From assembly GCA_910577815.1 (NCBI GenBank), contig CAJTNO010000007.1, positions 1 to 64,000 on the forward strand: 64,000 nt of DNA, given 5' to 3'. Below the pieces are notes generated by a model. The model made no database searches, had not been told where the DNA came from, and worked only from the letters and a program-made list of their open reading frames with translations. Made by a program: the position numbers and the translations under genes. This DNA comes from an uncultured Christensenella sp. (GTDB taxonomy: Bacteria > Bacillota > Clostridia > Christensenellales > CAG-917). The number at the start of each line of letters is the position of its first letter. Within the stretch, counting starts at the first letter, position 1. Positions 24,122 to 32,992 of the stretch are shown in pieces.

Positions 24122-25611
24122 TATCTTTGAGCCTTTCTTCTTCTCTTTTTATCGTAGTCGATACGGTTATGGTGAATGGACGCCAAGGTATCTATAGATG
24201 TTCTCTTGATGATTGCAATATCTCCGAGAGTAAGCGGACACTCGTCAAACTGCTTGAGCTTGATTTTTTCATCTACAAGCATATTTATTCTTGCCTCGTA
24301 ATCCTCGCGGGTATCGGGCATATAAGACCTTATTGCAGCCTCAACCGTATCGGCAATCATAATGATAGCCGCAATCTTTGTCTGAGGCTTTGGACCTGCG
24401 TACTTGTACTTATCTATAGCAAGCTCGCCGTCCTCTTTGAGAAGGAGCGCCTTGCGATAGAAATATCCGACGGGCGCAGTGCCGTGGTGCTGACGGCAGA
24501 TTTCAACTATCTCGCTCGGAAGTCTGTTCTGTTTTGCCAGTATTTCGCCGAAAAGCGTATGCGAGGTTATCATACTTACGCTGACCTCGGGGATAAGCTC
24601 GTCGTGCGGATTGTAATTGGACTGATTTTCGCTGAAATACAGCGGAGCCTTAAGCTTTCCTATATCGTGATAATAAGCCGCGCATCTCGCGAGATTGGGA
24701 TTTTCGCCTATAGCCGAAGCGCACGCCTCCGCAAGCGTTCCCACAACCAGCGAGTGGTTGAACGTTCCGGGAGCCTCGCTTGCCAATCTTTTAAGCAGAG
24801 GATTTGACAGATTGCAAAGCTCGCTTAAGCGGAAGTCGTCCGCGATATTGAAAATTCCTTCAAACAGCGCGACGAAAAACATAAATACGATAGCGGCAAT
24901 AGCGTTGGAGCCGTAACCCCAAAGCACGTTATACAGAATGTTTATAGAATTGTCGCCCGTTGCAAGCGTAGTCATAACTATAAGCGGAACCATCAAAAAC
25001 GGCACCAACAGCGCGACGAGCAAAAACTCAAGTCTTGAAAAATGCTTTTTAGCAAAGAAGGTTATTATTATCGGGCTCAGCGCGTTGCAGATGACTGCGG
25101 ATACAATGCGCGCCATCTGATAATCCTCCGCCCTGTTTGAAAACAGAAAGGAGATAACAACAAGCATACTGAGTATAGCGGTGGTAAGCACCGAAGCCCT
25201 CGAACTTATCAACTGCAAAATCACAAGCGAAGCGATTGCAATAGGCATCGCGTAGCGGTTGTCCACCTTGATACAAAAGGTAATGACAAGCACAAACGTG
25301 ATGACAAAGGTGATAATCGTAAGCCAGAAATCCCTTGTAGCCTTGTTGTTTTCGGGATTGAGTCCGTATAGTCCGAGCATTAGCCCGAGCATTAGCATAA
25401 AGGTAGTAAGCGTACGACCTGTTGTCGCTATTGCTCTTTCGGACGTAAACGCCTTTCCGAAATCGCTTACAAGGTAAATTGCAAACACCGTCATTAAAAC
25501 GGTACTGATAAAAACGCCCCAGATGCATTTTAAAAAATAGGACGCAAAGCGACGTCTTGCAATCAGCTTTTCCTGCTCTAACACAGATAAATCTTTAATG
25601 TCGTCAATCAT
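24121..25611 (-). CDS. PgpH-type HD phosphodiesterase lacking the extracellular sensor domain
   Basis: 496 residues. About seven TM helices (~28-240) precede an HD domain with HSLVVGTLAEA, YYHDIGKL, a late H-x-G and IADTVEA. This is the C-terminal architecture of PgpH/YqfF, which hydrolyses c-di-AMP. Usual PgpH is ~700 residues with an N-terminal extracellular 7TMR-HDED domain; here only ~30 residues precede the first TM, so that sensor is absent. The yqfD-pgpH-ybeY-era order matches Bacillota. Confidence 0.88.
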   Translation of the reverse strand: MIDDIKDLSVLEQEKLIARRRFASYFLKCIWGVFISTVLMTVFAIYLVSDFGKAFTSERAIATTGRTLTTFMLMLGLMLGLYGLNPENNKATRDFWLTIITFVITFVLVITFCIKVDNRYAMPIAIASLVILQLISSRASVLTTAILSMLVVISFLFSNRAEDYQMARIVSAVICNALSPIIITFFAKKHFSRLEFLLVALLVPFLMVPLIVMTTLATGDNSINILYNVLWGYGSNAIAAIVFMFFVALFEGIFNIADDFRLSELCNLSNPLLKRLASEAPGTFNHSLVVGTLAEACASAIGENPNLARCAAYYHDIGKLKAPLYFSENQSNYNPHDELIPEVSVSMITSHTLFGEILAKQNRLPSEIVEICRQHHGTAPVGYFYRKALLLKEDGELAIDKYKYAGPKPQTKIAAIIMIADTVEAAIRSYMPDTREDYEARINMLVDEKIKLKQFDECPLTLGDIAIIKRTSIDTLASIHHNRIDYDKKRRRKAQR

Positions 25612-25673
25612 AACCCGTTAATGTTCCTCTAAATATTTTACTTGTGTATTCCTCCGCTTGTGCGGATTATTTA

Positions 25674-27053
25674 CTATGCTATGCGCTCCTCCGCCTCAAC
25701 CGTGACGGTAACGTATCTGCCGCCCTCCGCCTCAGTCACGGTGCAATACTTCTCGAGCACGCGCGACGGCTCATCGAATTCGGCGACGATATCCGAATAA
25801 ACGCTGTCTATCATCTCGTCCTCGGTGAGCGTATTTTCATACTCCCTTTCTATAAGCTCGCGGAACTCATAGGTATAAATCTTAAACGGAAGCAGAAAGC
25901 CCAAATCGGACACCGTCGTTTCAAGCTCGTACTTGCCGAAAGGGCTTTTGGGAGCCTTAGGCACTTTACCGAACATCGAAAGCTTGGTTATTCTCTTAAC
26001 CTTTCCTATTTCGTTTTGCTTTAAGGTATCGGCAAAGAATACGGATTTTTTATGGTATACCTTTCCGTAAACCATACCTTTAGCCTCAACCTCGAGCTTT
26101 TCTTCCCCGAATACAACGTAGCCGTCAATCAGAGTTTCGCCCTTGCGCACTACGTCGCCGTACTTGACGACGGCGGTTCCGCCCTCGACTATCACCCTTG
26201 TAACTACAGCTACCTTGTTTGATACCACCTTCGAGCCGGAGACCTCTACGATATTTTCGGGCGGTCTTTCTCTTTTGATTTCCACGGCAACGTGAGTGCC
26301 GTGACGCCTTACGCTCGCATAAGACACGCCGTCAAGCGCAAGCAAGCCCTTTTCCACGCTTCCGAGGTCGATGGACGGAAGCCATTTACCGACAGTCACG
26401 CCGTGCAGACTTAGTATGTCGTTTATCTGAGCGTTTAATGCGCCGTCAATCCCTCCCGCATACGCGTCCGCCGCACTTACGCTCACGCGCGTGACGAACT
26501 GCGAAAATACTCCGATTGCCACCGCTATCACAAGCGCGCCCACGGCAAAGCCAATCCTTGAAAGCGCATTGAATGCAAGCGGAAACGCTCCTTTAACCTT
26601 TATTATTTTATAATCATAGCACAGATTATCCAATAATGCAATAATTTGACCGCGATGTTTTGAAGGCACTTCAAACTGAACCCCGTCGGAGGATATTACA
26701 ACATTTTTTACGCTGCACAGCTTAGAAAGCGCCCCGAGCACCCGAACGCCGTGCTTTCCGTTTACAAATAATACGGTTTCGCCGCGCTTTGCGCCTGCCG
26801 CTCTCATCTTGCGCGTATATTCGAGGCTCGGCAACCTGAACTCGCGCTCTATGCGCTGCTTTTTAGGATTGCCCGCCTGACTTTCTGCGTTTAAGCCCTC
26901 GTCCTGCTCGCCGAACGAAATTTCTATATGCTTGACGTCCTTCTCCGCAGTTTTTTTAGCGGAAGCTTTGCGCTCTTTTTTCTTTGAAGCGCGCGCATCG
27001 TCGAATACGGAATTCTGATTATCTAACGCGGTTTTTTTGTATTTTTTACTCAA
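25674..27053 (-). CDS. yqfD: Sporulation protein YqfD
   Basis: 459 residues from TTG 27053: GGAGGGG lies 6 bases upstream, which settles the start over another TTG at 27071. The N-terminus is an unusually long charged region (~1-85). A Bacillota YqfD core follows with one TM (~165-190) and a conserved extracytoplasmic part (HVAVEIKRERPPENI, GMVYGKVYHKK, LPFKIYTYEF). YqfD is a conserved sporulation membrane protein of the mother-cell programme. It overlaps yqfC by 8 bases. Confidence 0.88.
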   Translation of the reverse strand: MSKKYKKTALDNQNSVFDDARASKKKERKASAKKTAEKDVKHIEISFGEQDEGLNAESQAGNPKKQRIEREFRLPSLEYTRKMRAAGAKRGETVLFVNGKHGVRVLGALSKLCSVKNVVISSDGVQFEVPSKHRGQIIALLDNLCYDYKIIKVKGAFPLAFNALSRIGFAVGALVIAVAIGVFSQFVTRVSVSAADAYAGGIDGALNAQINDILSLHGVTVGKWLPSIDLGSVEKGLLALDGVSYASVRRHGTHVAVEIKRERPPENIVEVSGSKVVSNKVAVVTRVIVEGGTAVVKYGDVVRKGETLIDGYVVFGEEKLEVEAKGMVYGKVYHKKSVFFADTLKQNEIGKVKRITKLSMFGKVPKAPKSPFGKYELETTVSDLGFLLPFKIYTYEFRELIEREYENTLTEDEMIDSVYSDIVAEFDEPSRVLEKYCTVTEAEGGRYVTVTVEAEERIA

Positions 27054-27297
27054 ACTGCACCCCTCCGACAACGCCCTTTACGTACACGTCGCCGCCGCCT
27101 ATTTCAACTATTTGCAAATCGCTTCCGTTTACCGTAAGACTGCCGCTTGAAAGACGAAATTTAAGCGCGCTGTCGCTTGATAAAAGCACGTTTTTAACGC
27201 CGCTTATCATCATCTTTGAGCGCGAAAGCATTGTAAGCGTAAAGGGTAAAATTTCGCTTTTAATATCCAGTTTTTTCTTAATTTCATTCTTAAACAC
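27046..27297 (-). CDS. yqfC: Sporulation protein YqfC
   Basis: 83 residues: short charged N-terminus, then strands matching YabP/YqfC (FTLTMLSRSKMMISGVKNVLLSSDSALKFRLSSGSLTVNGSDLQIVEIGGGDVYVKG). The start is GTG 27297 with no SD. CATATAAT, close to a sigma-E -10, lies only 5 bases upstream (27303-27310), so the mRNA could be leaderless or the true start could differ. It is paired with yqfD. Confidence 0.85.
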   Translation of the reverse strand: MFKNEIKKKLDIKSEILPFTLTMLSRSKMMISGVKNVLLSSDSALKFRLSSGSLTVNGSDLQIVEIGGGDVYVKGVVGGVQFE

Positions 27298-27323
27298 GGT
27301 AGATTATATGCCGCGGTTATTAA

Positions 27324-27354
27324 AATAAGACTTGCGCGCCTTGCAAGTCTTATT
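27324..27354 (-). terminator. Hairpin downstream of dnaB
   Basis: A perfect 12-bp stem (27324-27335 with 27343-27354), 7-base loop and TTATTTTAAT on the minus strand. It lies 35 bases past the dnaB stop and separates dnaB from yqfC. Confidence 0.7.
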
Positions 27355-27388
27355 AAATTAATTATGATTAAAATTCTTTCTTACAACA

Positions 27389-29020
27389 TTAAAACGGCAG
27401 GCTGTCGTCCTCGGGCGGCGCGTCGTCATCGTCATAGGAGTATTCTTCGTCCCGATAATCCTCGTTTAAATCGTCATTATACTCCTCTTTGCGCTCCGCA
27501 TTATCCGCGGCGGCAAGCTGTCCGAACGGAAGCGCGCCGTCTCCAAAGGGCAAATCGCCGCTTACCTCGCGCATCTCGGTATCCCTCTCTATGCCCGTCT
27601 GTATCTTTTCAACCGCGCTCTGCTCCTTGGGCTTGCTCTCGCTGTCCGCGGTATTATTGGAATCCACCTCGCCTATTTCTCTGAAGGTGGTCGTTTCTCC
27701 CGTCCATTCGAGCATTATCGCGCCTGTCGGTCCGCTTCTGTTTTTCTGAATATCGAGTATTACCTGATTGGTAGGCAATGCGGCATTATACTTGGACGGA
27801 TTGTAAAGGAAGGATACAATGTCCGCGTCCTGCTCGATAGAACCGGATTCTCTAAGGTCCGAAAGCAGAGGTCTGTGGTCGTTACGCTGTTCGATACCTC
27901 TCGACATCTGCGAAAGAATTATAATCGGACAATCCAGCTCTCTTGCAAATATCTTCATCTTACGGGACATCTTGCTGACTTCTTCCTGTCGGCTCTCGTT
28001 GCTCCTGCCCTTCTCGTCCGTGTTGGTCATAAGCTGCAAGTAGTCGATAATCACAAGGTCGAGTCCGCTTTCGCGCTTTAGCCTGCGACACTTTGACAGC
28101 ACGTCTCCCGGACCGTTCATAGAATAGTCGTCGACATAAATTCCGCAATTCAAAAACAGCTTGTACGCATTGGCAACCTTTTTAATGTCGTTATCGCGTA
28201 AGCCGCCCTGCAAATCCATCTTGGTAAGCGATACGCCCGATAAGTATGCAAGCATACGCTTTGCAAGCTCGGGAGAAGACATTTCAAGGGAGAATATAGC
28301 TACGTTTTTGCGTTTATCGGTGCTAAGCGCTACGTTTGCCGCAATGTTCAACGCGAGCGCGGTTTTACCTACAGACGGTCTTGCCGCAAGAATGATAAGC
28401 GCGCCGGGCTTAAGTCCTCTGGTTTTTTTATCAAGACAGGCAAAGCCTGTTTTTATAATTCTGTCCGAAACCTTACCCACCTGCGCGGCGTTTATCTCGT
28501 TAAGCGCGGCGGCAAACGCGTCGTCCGCTTTTATCAAAGCCTTTTCGCTCTGCTCCTCGGAAATGTCATAAACCATTTTTTCCGCGTGAGCCAGCGCGCT
28601 CTTGCTGTCCGTGCTTTCGTAGCTGTACTTGGTTATCTCATTGCCTGCGTGAATAATACGCCTAAGCAAGCTGTCGCGCTTTACGATTTCGGCATACTGC
28701 TCGCTGTTCGCCGCGGAGGGAACCGCCTCGGCAAGCTCGCTGAGATACGCGATTGAACCGACCTCGTCGAGCTGTCCTTTAAGCTCGAGCCTGTCGGAAA
28801 CCGTAACCGTGTCAATGGGAATACTCTCGTTTTGAAGCTCCTTCATCACGGAGAAGATTATACTGTTTTGAGCAAGATAAAAATCGCCCGCCTTTAACAT
28901 AGGCACAAGCGCGTCGGCAGCCTCGTTATCTATAAGTATCGAGCCGAGTACCGACGCTTCCGCGTCCAAGTTATTGGGCATTCCCCTCGTTATTCGCTTT
29001 GTTTCCTTTTCTTTTGCCAT
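27389..29020 (-). CDS. dnaB: Replicative DNA helicase DnaB
   Basis: 543 residues. The N-terminal DnaB domain (MPNNLDAEASVLGSILID) is followed by a RecA-like helicase domain with Walker A RPSVGKTALALN, Walker B LDLVIIDYLQLM and SRGIEQRNDHRPLLSDLRESGSIEQDAD. The C-terminus carries an extra ~90-residue acidic tail ending DDDDAPPEDDSLPF, longer than in typical DnaB and perhaps a protein-binding tail. It overlaps the downstream end of the small lipoprotein gene by 31 bases. Confidence 0.95.
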   Translation of the reverse strand: MAKEKETKRITRGMPNNLDAEASVLGSILIDNEAADALVPMLKAGDFYLAQNSIIFSVMKELQNESIPIDTVTVSDRLELKGQLDEVGSIAYLSELAEAVPSAANSEQYAEIVKRDSLLRRIIHAGNEITKYSYESTDSKSALAHAEKMVYDISEEQSEKALIKADDAFAAALNEINAAQVGKVSDRIIKTGFACLDKKTRGLKPGALIILAARPSVGKTALALNIAANVALSTDKRKNVAIFSLEMSSPELAKRMLAYLSGVSLTKMDLQGGLRDNDIKKVANAYKLFLNCGIYVDDYSMNGPGDVLSKCRRLKRESGLDLVIIDYLQLMTNTDEKGRSNESRQEEVSKMSRKMKIFARELDCPIIILSQMSRGIEQRNDHRPLLSDLRESGSIEQDADIVSFLYNPSKYNAALPTNQVILDIQKNRSGPTGAIMLEWTGETTTFREIGEVDSNNTADSESKPKEQSAVEKIQTGIERDTEMREVSGDLPFGDGALPFGQLAAADNAERKEEYNDDLNEDYRDEEYSYDDDDAPPEDDSLPF

Positions 29021-29640
29021 AATTTACCTTTAACCGCAACCGTAATTGCAATCACCATTACCCCTAAAATCAGCACCGAGGCGATAAGCACAGTGTACCA
29101 GCCTGCGGAATTGTGACTCCTTAAATACAGTACAAACCGCTGTTCAGCCTGCGTTTCGTCGATATCGAAGATATGCAGGTACTTATTCCCCGACTTAATT
29201 ACGTTTGCGTCACTCTTTATGGATTTATAGATTGTATCATATCTCAGTATGATTTTCAAGTCGTTATATTTAACGCCCTCGTGTATGCGCTGCTCCTCCG
29301 AAATCCTGCCCTCGAGCTCGTAATACAGCGACGAAGCGTCAACGGTTATGGTCACGTCCTCGCATTTGTACATACTGTCGGGAGCATATTTTTCGGATAC
29401 CCATTCGGCTTTAGTATTGAGTTTGCTTTCCGCGCTTCCGCCAAAGCCTACAGTAACGCGCATTGTCAGCGTATCGAGGTCGTACTCTATTCCCGACTGA
29501 TACAACGACCTTTCCGTTTCGGTTATCTGTCTGTTTTCGGACTCGCTGTTGCACGCGCTTAAAACAAACGCACATAGCAAAATCACCAAAACGATGACCG
29601 AAGCCCGGACTATCCTGCCTTTGGCATAGATTCCGCTCAT
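28990..29640 (-). CDS. Membrane-anchored lipoprotein, unknown
   Basis: 216 residues from ATG 29640 (a TTG at 29667 overlaps pepF). The signal ends in lipobox LSAC (~Cys 30). An extracellular beta-rich domain (~35-175) is followed by a C-terminal TM helix (YTVLIASVLILGVMVIAITVAV) and KKRK tail, so it should be attached at both ends. No family is recognised. It sits between pepF and dnaB. Confidence 0.75.
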   Translation of the reverse strand: MSGIYAKGRIVRASVIVLVILLCAFVLSACNSESENRQITETERSLYQSGIEYDLDTLTMRVTVGFGGSAESKLNTKAEWVSEKYAPDSMYKCEDVTITVDASSLYYELEGRISEEQRIHEGVKYNDLKIILRYDTIYKSIKSDANVIKSGNKYLHIFDIDETQAEQRFVLYLRSHNSAGWYTVLIASVLILGVMVIAITVAVKGKLWQKKRKQSE

Positions 29641-29644
29641 AAGC

Positions 29645-31429
29645 CTACTTTTCAAAGCTCTTTTCAAGCTCGTTTAAAGTAGCCTCGAACTCCGCCATAG
29701 CCGTCTTATAGGGTTGGTCGGTTTCGAGGTCCACGTCGGCAAGCCTTATGATATCAAGCGGAGGCAGACTGCCGCCCGCGGAAAGGAATTTCTTGTATTT
29801 CTCGAAATACGCGCTTCCTTTTGTAAGAATATTGTTTGCAATAGTAACGGCGGTTGTGATGCCCGTTGCGTATTTGTATACATAGTAGCTTGTATAGAAA
29901 TGAGGTATTCTCGCCCATTCGTAACGGATGAGCTCGTTATGCTCTATTGCTCTGCCGTAATATTTTTTATTCAGCTCGTAGTAATAATTACACATATCCT
30001 CGGCTGTAAGCGGCTCGCCCTTTTCAACCTTGGTATGAGCAAACACCTCGAACTCGCTGAACATAGTCTGTCTGAACAGCGTTGTGCGGAACATATCGAG
30101 ATAATATGCAAGCAGGAACTGTCTGAACTCGCCCGTAGCCGTTTTAAGCAGATGCTTAAGCAATAGTACCTCGTTTACGGTGGACGCAATTTCCGCCACG
30201 AAAATTTCGTATTCCGCCTTTTGCTCGGGCTGAGTCTGACTCGAATAGTAGCTGTGCAGCGAATGTCCGAGCTCGTGCGCAATGGTAAATACGTCGTGAA
30301 CCGTAGGCTGATAGTTTAAAAGAACAAAGGGATGCACTCCGTATACTCCCCAGGAATACGCTCCGCTGCGCTTGCCCTTGCTTTCATATACGTCCACCCA
30401 ACCGCTATCAAATGCGCCTGCAAGCACCTTGCTGTAATCCTCGCCCATAACCTTAAGCGCGTCCTTTACGGTATCGACCGCCTGCTCGTATGACAAAGAC
30501 AACTCCTGCTCGGGCACCAGAGGCAAAAACAAATCGTACATATTGTGATTTTTAAGTCCGAGAGCGCGTTTGCGAAGCGCGATGTATTTATGCATAAGCT
30601 TGGTGCCGTCGCCCACTGCCTCGAGCAGCTTTTTATAGCAGGTAGAAGGCACGTTCTCACGGTACATAGAATAATCGAGCGCGCTTGCAAAGCCGCGTAT
30701 CTTTGCAAAAAACCAATCCTTTTTTACATTACCGGCATAGTTCATTGCAAGCGTGTTGACGTTTGCCTTGAACGCTCCGAACATACTCTCAAACGCTTGA
30801 CGTCTTACGTTCTCGTCGGGATTTTGCAAAAGCACCCCGTACATTCCGTGACTCATCTCTATGCTCTCGCCCTTATCGTCAACGACGGGCTCGAACCTGA
30901 CGTCCGCGTTATTGAACATATTGTATACCTCGTGATTGGTATCGGCAAACAGTCCAACCTCGCCGAGCAGCTTTTCCTCTTTTTTGGAAAGTATGATGTT
31001 TTTACTGCGCAGAATTTCCTTGAAATATACGTCGTAGCCGTCGAATTTTTCGGACGTAGCAAGCTCCTCGAGTCTTTCTTCAGAAAGCTCGGACAGCTCG
31101 GGCTCTATAAACGAAGCAAGCGTTTCAAATCGGACAAACAACATTTTCACTCTGTTTGTCATAGCCTGATATTTATCGTTTTTAGCGTCCTCGTCAAGGT
31201 GCATTTTCGCATACGAATACATCCTTATAATGTCGTGCGAAAGCGATTTTCTAAGCGCAAGACACTGCTCCAGCTTGCTCTCGTCCGCAAGAGTTTCGGC
31301 AAACTCCGCAAGCCTCGGCATACGCTCCTCGGTAGTGAAAAAGCACTCCTCCCAAGCCTCGTCAGTCGCAAAAATGTCCGACAAACGCCATTGATATTTC
31401 TTGTCAACCTCATCTCTGTTATATAACAT
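29645..31429 (-). CDS. pepF: Oligoendopeptidase F (M3 metallopeptidase)
   Basis: 594 residues, full length for PepF. The zinc motif is HELGHSLHSYYS (HExxH), with the downstream Glu in FVAEIAS. It is a cytosolic peptidase that trims short peptides. SD GAGGTGAG precedes ATG 31429. It is followed after 4 bases by the lipoprotein gene. Confidence 0.95.
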   Translation of the reverse strand: MLYNRDEVDKKYQWRLSDIFATDEAWEECFFTTEERMPRLAEFAETLADESKLEQCLALRKSLSHDIIRMYSYAKMHLDEDAKNDKYQAMTNRVKMLFVRFETLASFIEPELSELSEERLEELATSEKFDGYDVYFKEILRSKNIILSKKEEKLLGEVGLFADTNHEVYNMFNNADVRFEPVVDDKGESIEMSHGMYGVLLQNPDENVRRQAFESMFGAFKANVNTLAMNYAGNVKKDWFFAKIRGFASALDYSMYRENVPSTCYKKLLEAVGDGTKLMHKYIALRKRALGLKNHNMYDLFLPLVPEQELSLSYEQAVDTVKDALKVMGEDYSKVLAGAFDSGWVDVYESKGKRSGAYSWGVYGVHPFVLLNYQPTVHDVFTIAHELGHSLHSYYSSQTQPEQKAEYEIFVAEIASTVNEVLLLKHLLKTATGEFRQFLLAYYLDMFRTTLFRQTMFSEFEVFAHTKVEKGEPLTAEDMCNYYYELNKKYYGRAIEHNELIRYEWARIPHFYTSYYVYKYATGITTAVTIANNILTKGSAYFEKYKKFLSAGGSLPPLDIIRLADVDLETDQPYKTAMAEFEATLNELEKSFEK

Positions 31430-31472
31430 AACTCACCTCGTTTTAATTTCGGATATTATAATCATTGGTTTA

Positions 31473-32960
31473 TCATTCTATATAAAGCGTATCGTCCAAA
31501 AACTCCGCGTCACAGGTAAGACGGACTCCCAGTTTTCTAAGCGGATTTTCATCTGCCTTGCTGAGAATATGCGTAGAATGAACCTCACAATTTTCAAGCA
31601 TAGACAGCTGTTCTATCGCGCTTGCGGCGTTGGCGTCGGTTGCGGCGCAGATAGACAGCGCAAGCAACGCCTCCTCGAGCGTAAGCGTATTGTTGTTCTC
31701 CTTTAGTATTTTCGTCTTAAGGTCGAGAATAGGACCTATAACGTAAGGAGAAATAAGCTTTTGCCTGTCGTTCATACCCGCAAGCATTTTCACGGAGTTG
31801 AAGATACAGGCTGCCGCAGCGCTCATTCTATCGCTGTTTTTTCCCGTAACAATTCTGCCGTCGGGAAGCTCTATTGCAATTGCGCCCCTGTCGCCGTTTG
31901 CTCTGCTCTTGGCTCTTGCGCTCTCAACTATAGCCCTGTCCGCAAGGTTTATACCCAGCCTCGACATCAAAAACTCAAGTCTGCTAACCGTATCGGGATT
32001 GCCCGAGCCCTGCTTCAAATCGCACAGCGCCTTACAGTAACGGCGTATAACCTCCTGCTTGGAAGCCTCTCTGCACGCCTCGTCGTCCACCACGCAATAA
32101 CCCGCCATATTTACGCCCATATCCGTCGGCGATTTGTAAATACATTCCTTGCCCGTAATCTTTTCGAGTATGCTGTGAACTACGGGGAAAACCTCTATGT
32201 CTCTGTTATAATTTACCGTTATCTCTCCGTAAGCGTCCAGATGGAAGTTGTCCACCTTGTTTACGTCCTGGAGGTCGGCGGTTGCCGCCTCATACGCGAC
32301 GTTTACAGGGTGATTGAGAGGCAAATTCCATATCGGGAAGGTCTCGAACTTAGCGTAGCCTGCCTGCACCCCGCGTTTATTTTCGTGATACAGCTGCGAC
32401 AGACACGTTGCAAGCTTTCCGCTTCCGGGGCCGGGAGCAGTAAGCACGACAAGCGGACGCGAGGTTTCTATATACGGATTTGCGCCGTAGCCCTCGTCCG
32501 ATACTATCGTATCGATTTCGTGAGGATATCCCTTTGTAGGACGGTGAATGTATACCTTTACGCCTCTGTTTTCCAGCTTGGTCTTGTACGCCACCGCGCC
32601 CTGCTGGTCGGTAAACATAGTAATCACCACGCAGTTGATATAAATACCCATCGCCGAGATATTGTCTATCATACGCTCGACCTCGCTGCCGTAGGTTATT
32701 CCGTAGTCGGCGCGCATTTTATTGCGTTCTATAGCGTTTGCGTTTATACATATAATCAGTTCGGCCTTATCGCGCAGCTTCTGAAGCAGCTTTATCTTTG
32801 CGCCCTTGTCAAAGCCTGGCAGAACCCTCGCCGCGTGCAAATCGTCAAACAGCTTGCCTCCGAACTCCAGATACAGCTTATCGAAGCGGCTTATGCGCTC
32901 CAGTATGTGTTCCGTCTGCTTACGCATATACATATCACTGTCAAATCCGATTTTAAACAT
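31473..32960 (-). CDS. DUF1846 family protein
   Basis: 495 residues, matching DUF1846 from its start (FKIGFDSDMYMRKQTEHILERI) and through its nucleotide-binding-like core (VVLTAPGPGSGKLATCLSQLYHE). The family is cytosolic and widespread in clostridia and lactobacilli. Its biochemical role is not established; the P-loop-like GPGSGK suggests NTP binding. It is preceded on the same strand by the topoisomerase A gene, 32 bases away. Confidence 0.92.
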   Translation of the reverse strand: MFKIGFDSDMYMRKQTEHILERISRFDKLYLEFGGKLFDDLHAARVLPGFDKGAKIKLLQKLRDKAELIICINANAIERNKMRADYGITYGSEVERMIDNISAMGIYINCVVITMFTDQQGAVAYKTKLENRGVKVYIHRPTKGYPHEIDTIVSDEGYGANPYIETSRPLVVLTAPGPGSGKLATCLSQLYHENKRGVQAGYAKFETFPIWNLPLNHPVNVAYEAATADLQDVNKVDNFHLDAYGEITVNYNRDIEVFPVVHSILEKITGKECIYKSPTDMGVNMAGYCVVDDEACREASKQEVIRRYCKALCDLKQGSGNPDTVSRLEFLMSRLGINLADRAIVESARAKSRANGDRGAIAIELPDGRIVTGKNSDRMSAAAACIFNSVKMLAGMNDRQKLISPYVIGPILDLKTKILKENNNTLTLEEALLALSICAATDANAASAIEQLSMLENCEVHSTHILSKADENPLRKLGVRLTCDAEFLDDTLYIE

Positions 32961-32992
32961 ATCCCTTATCCCCTGTATATATTTCCTTTATC

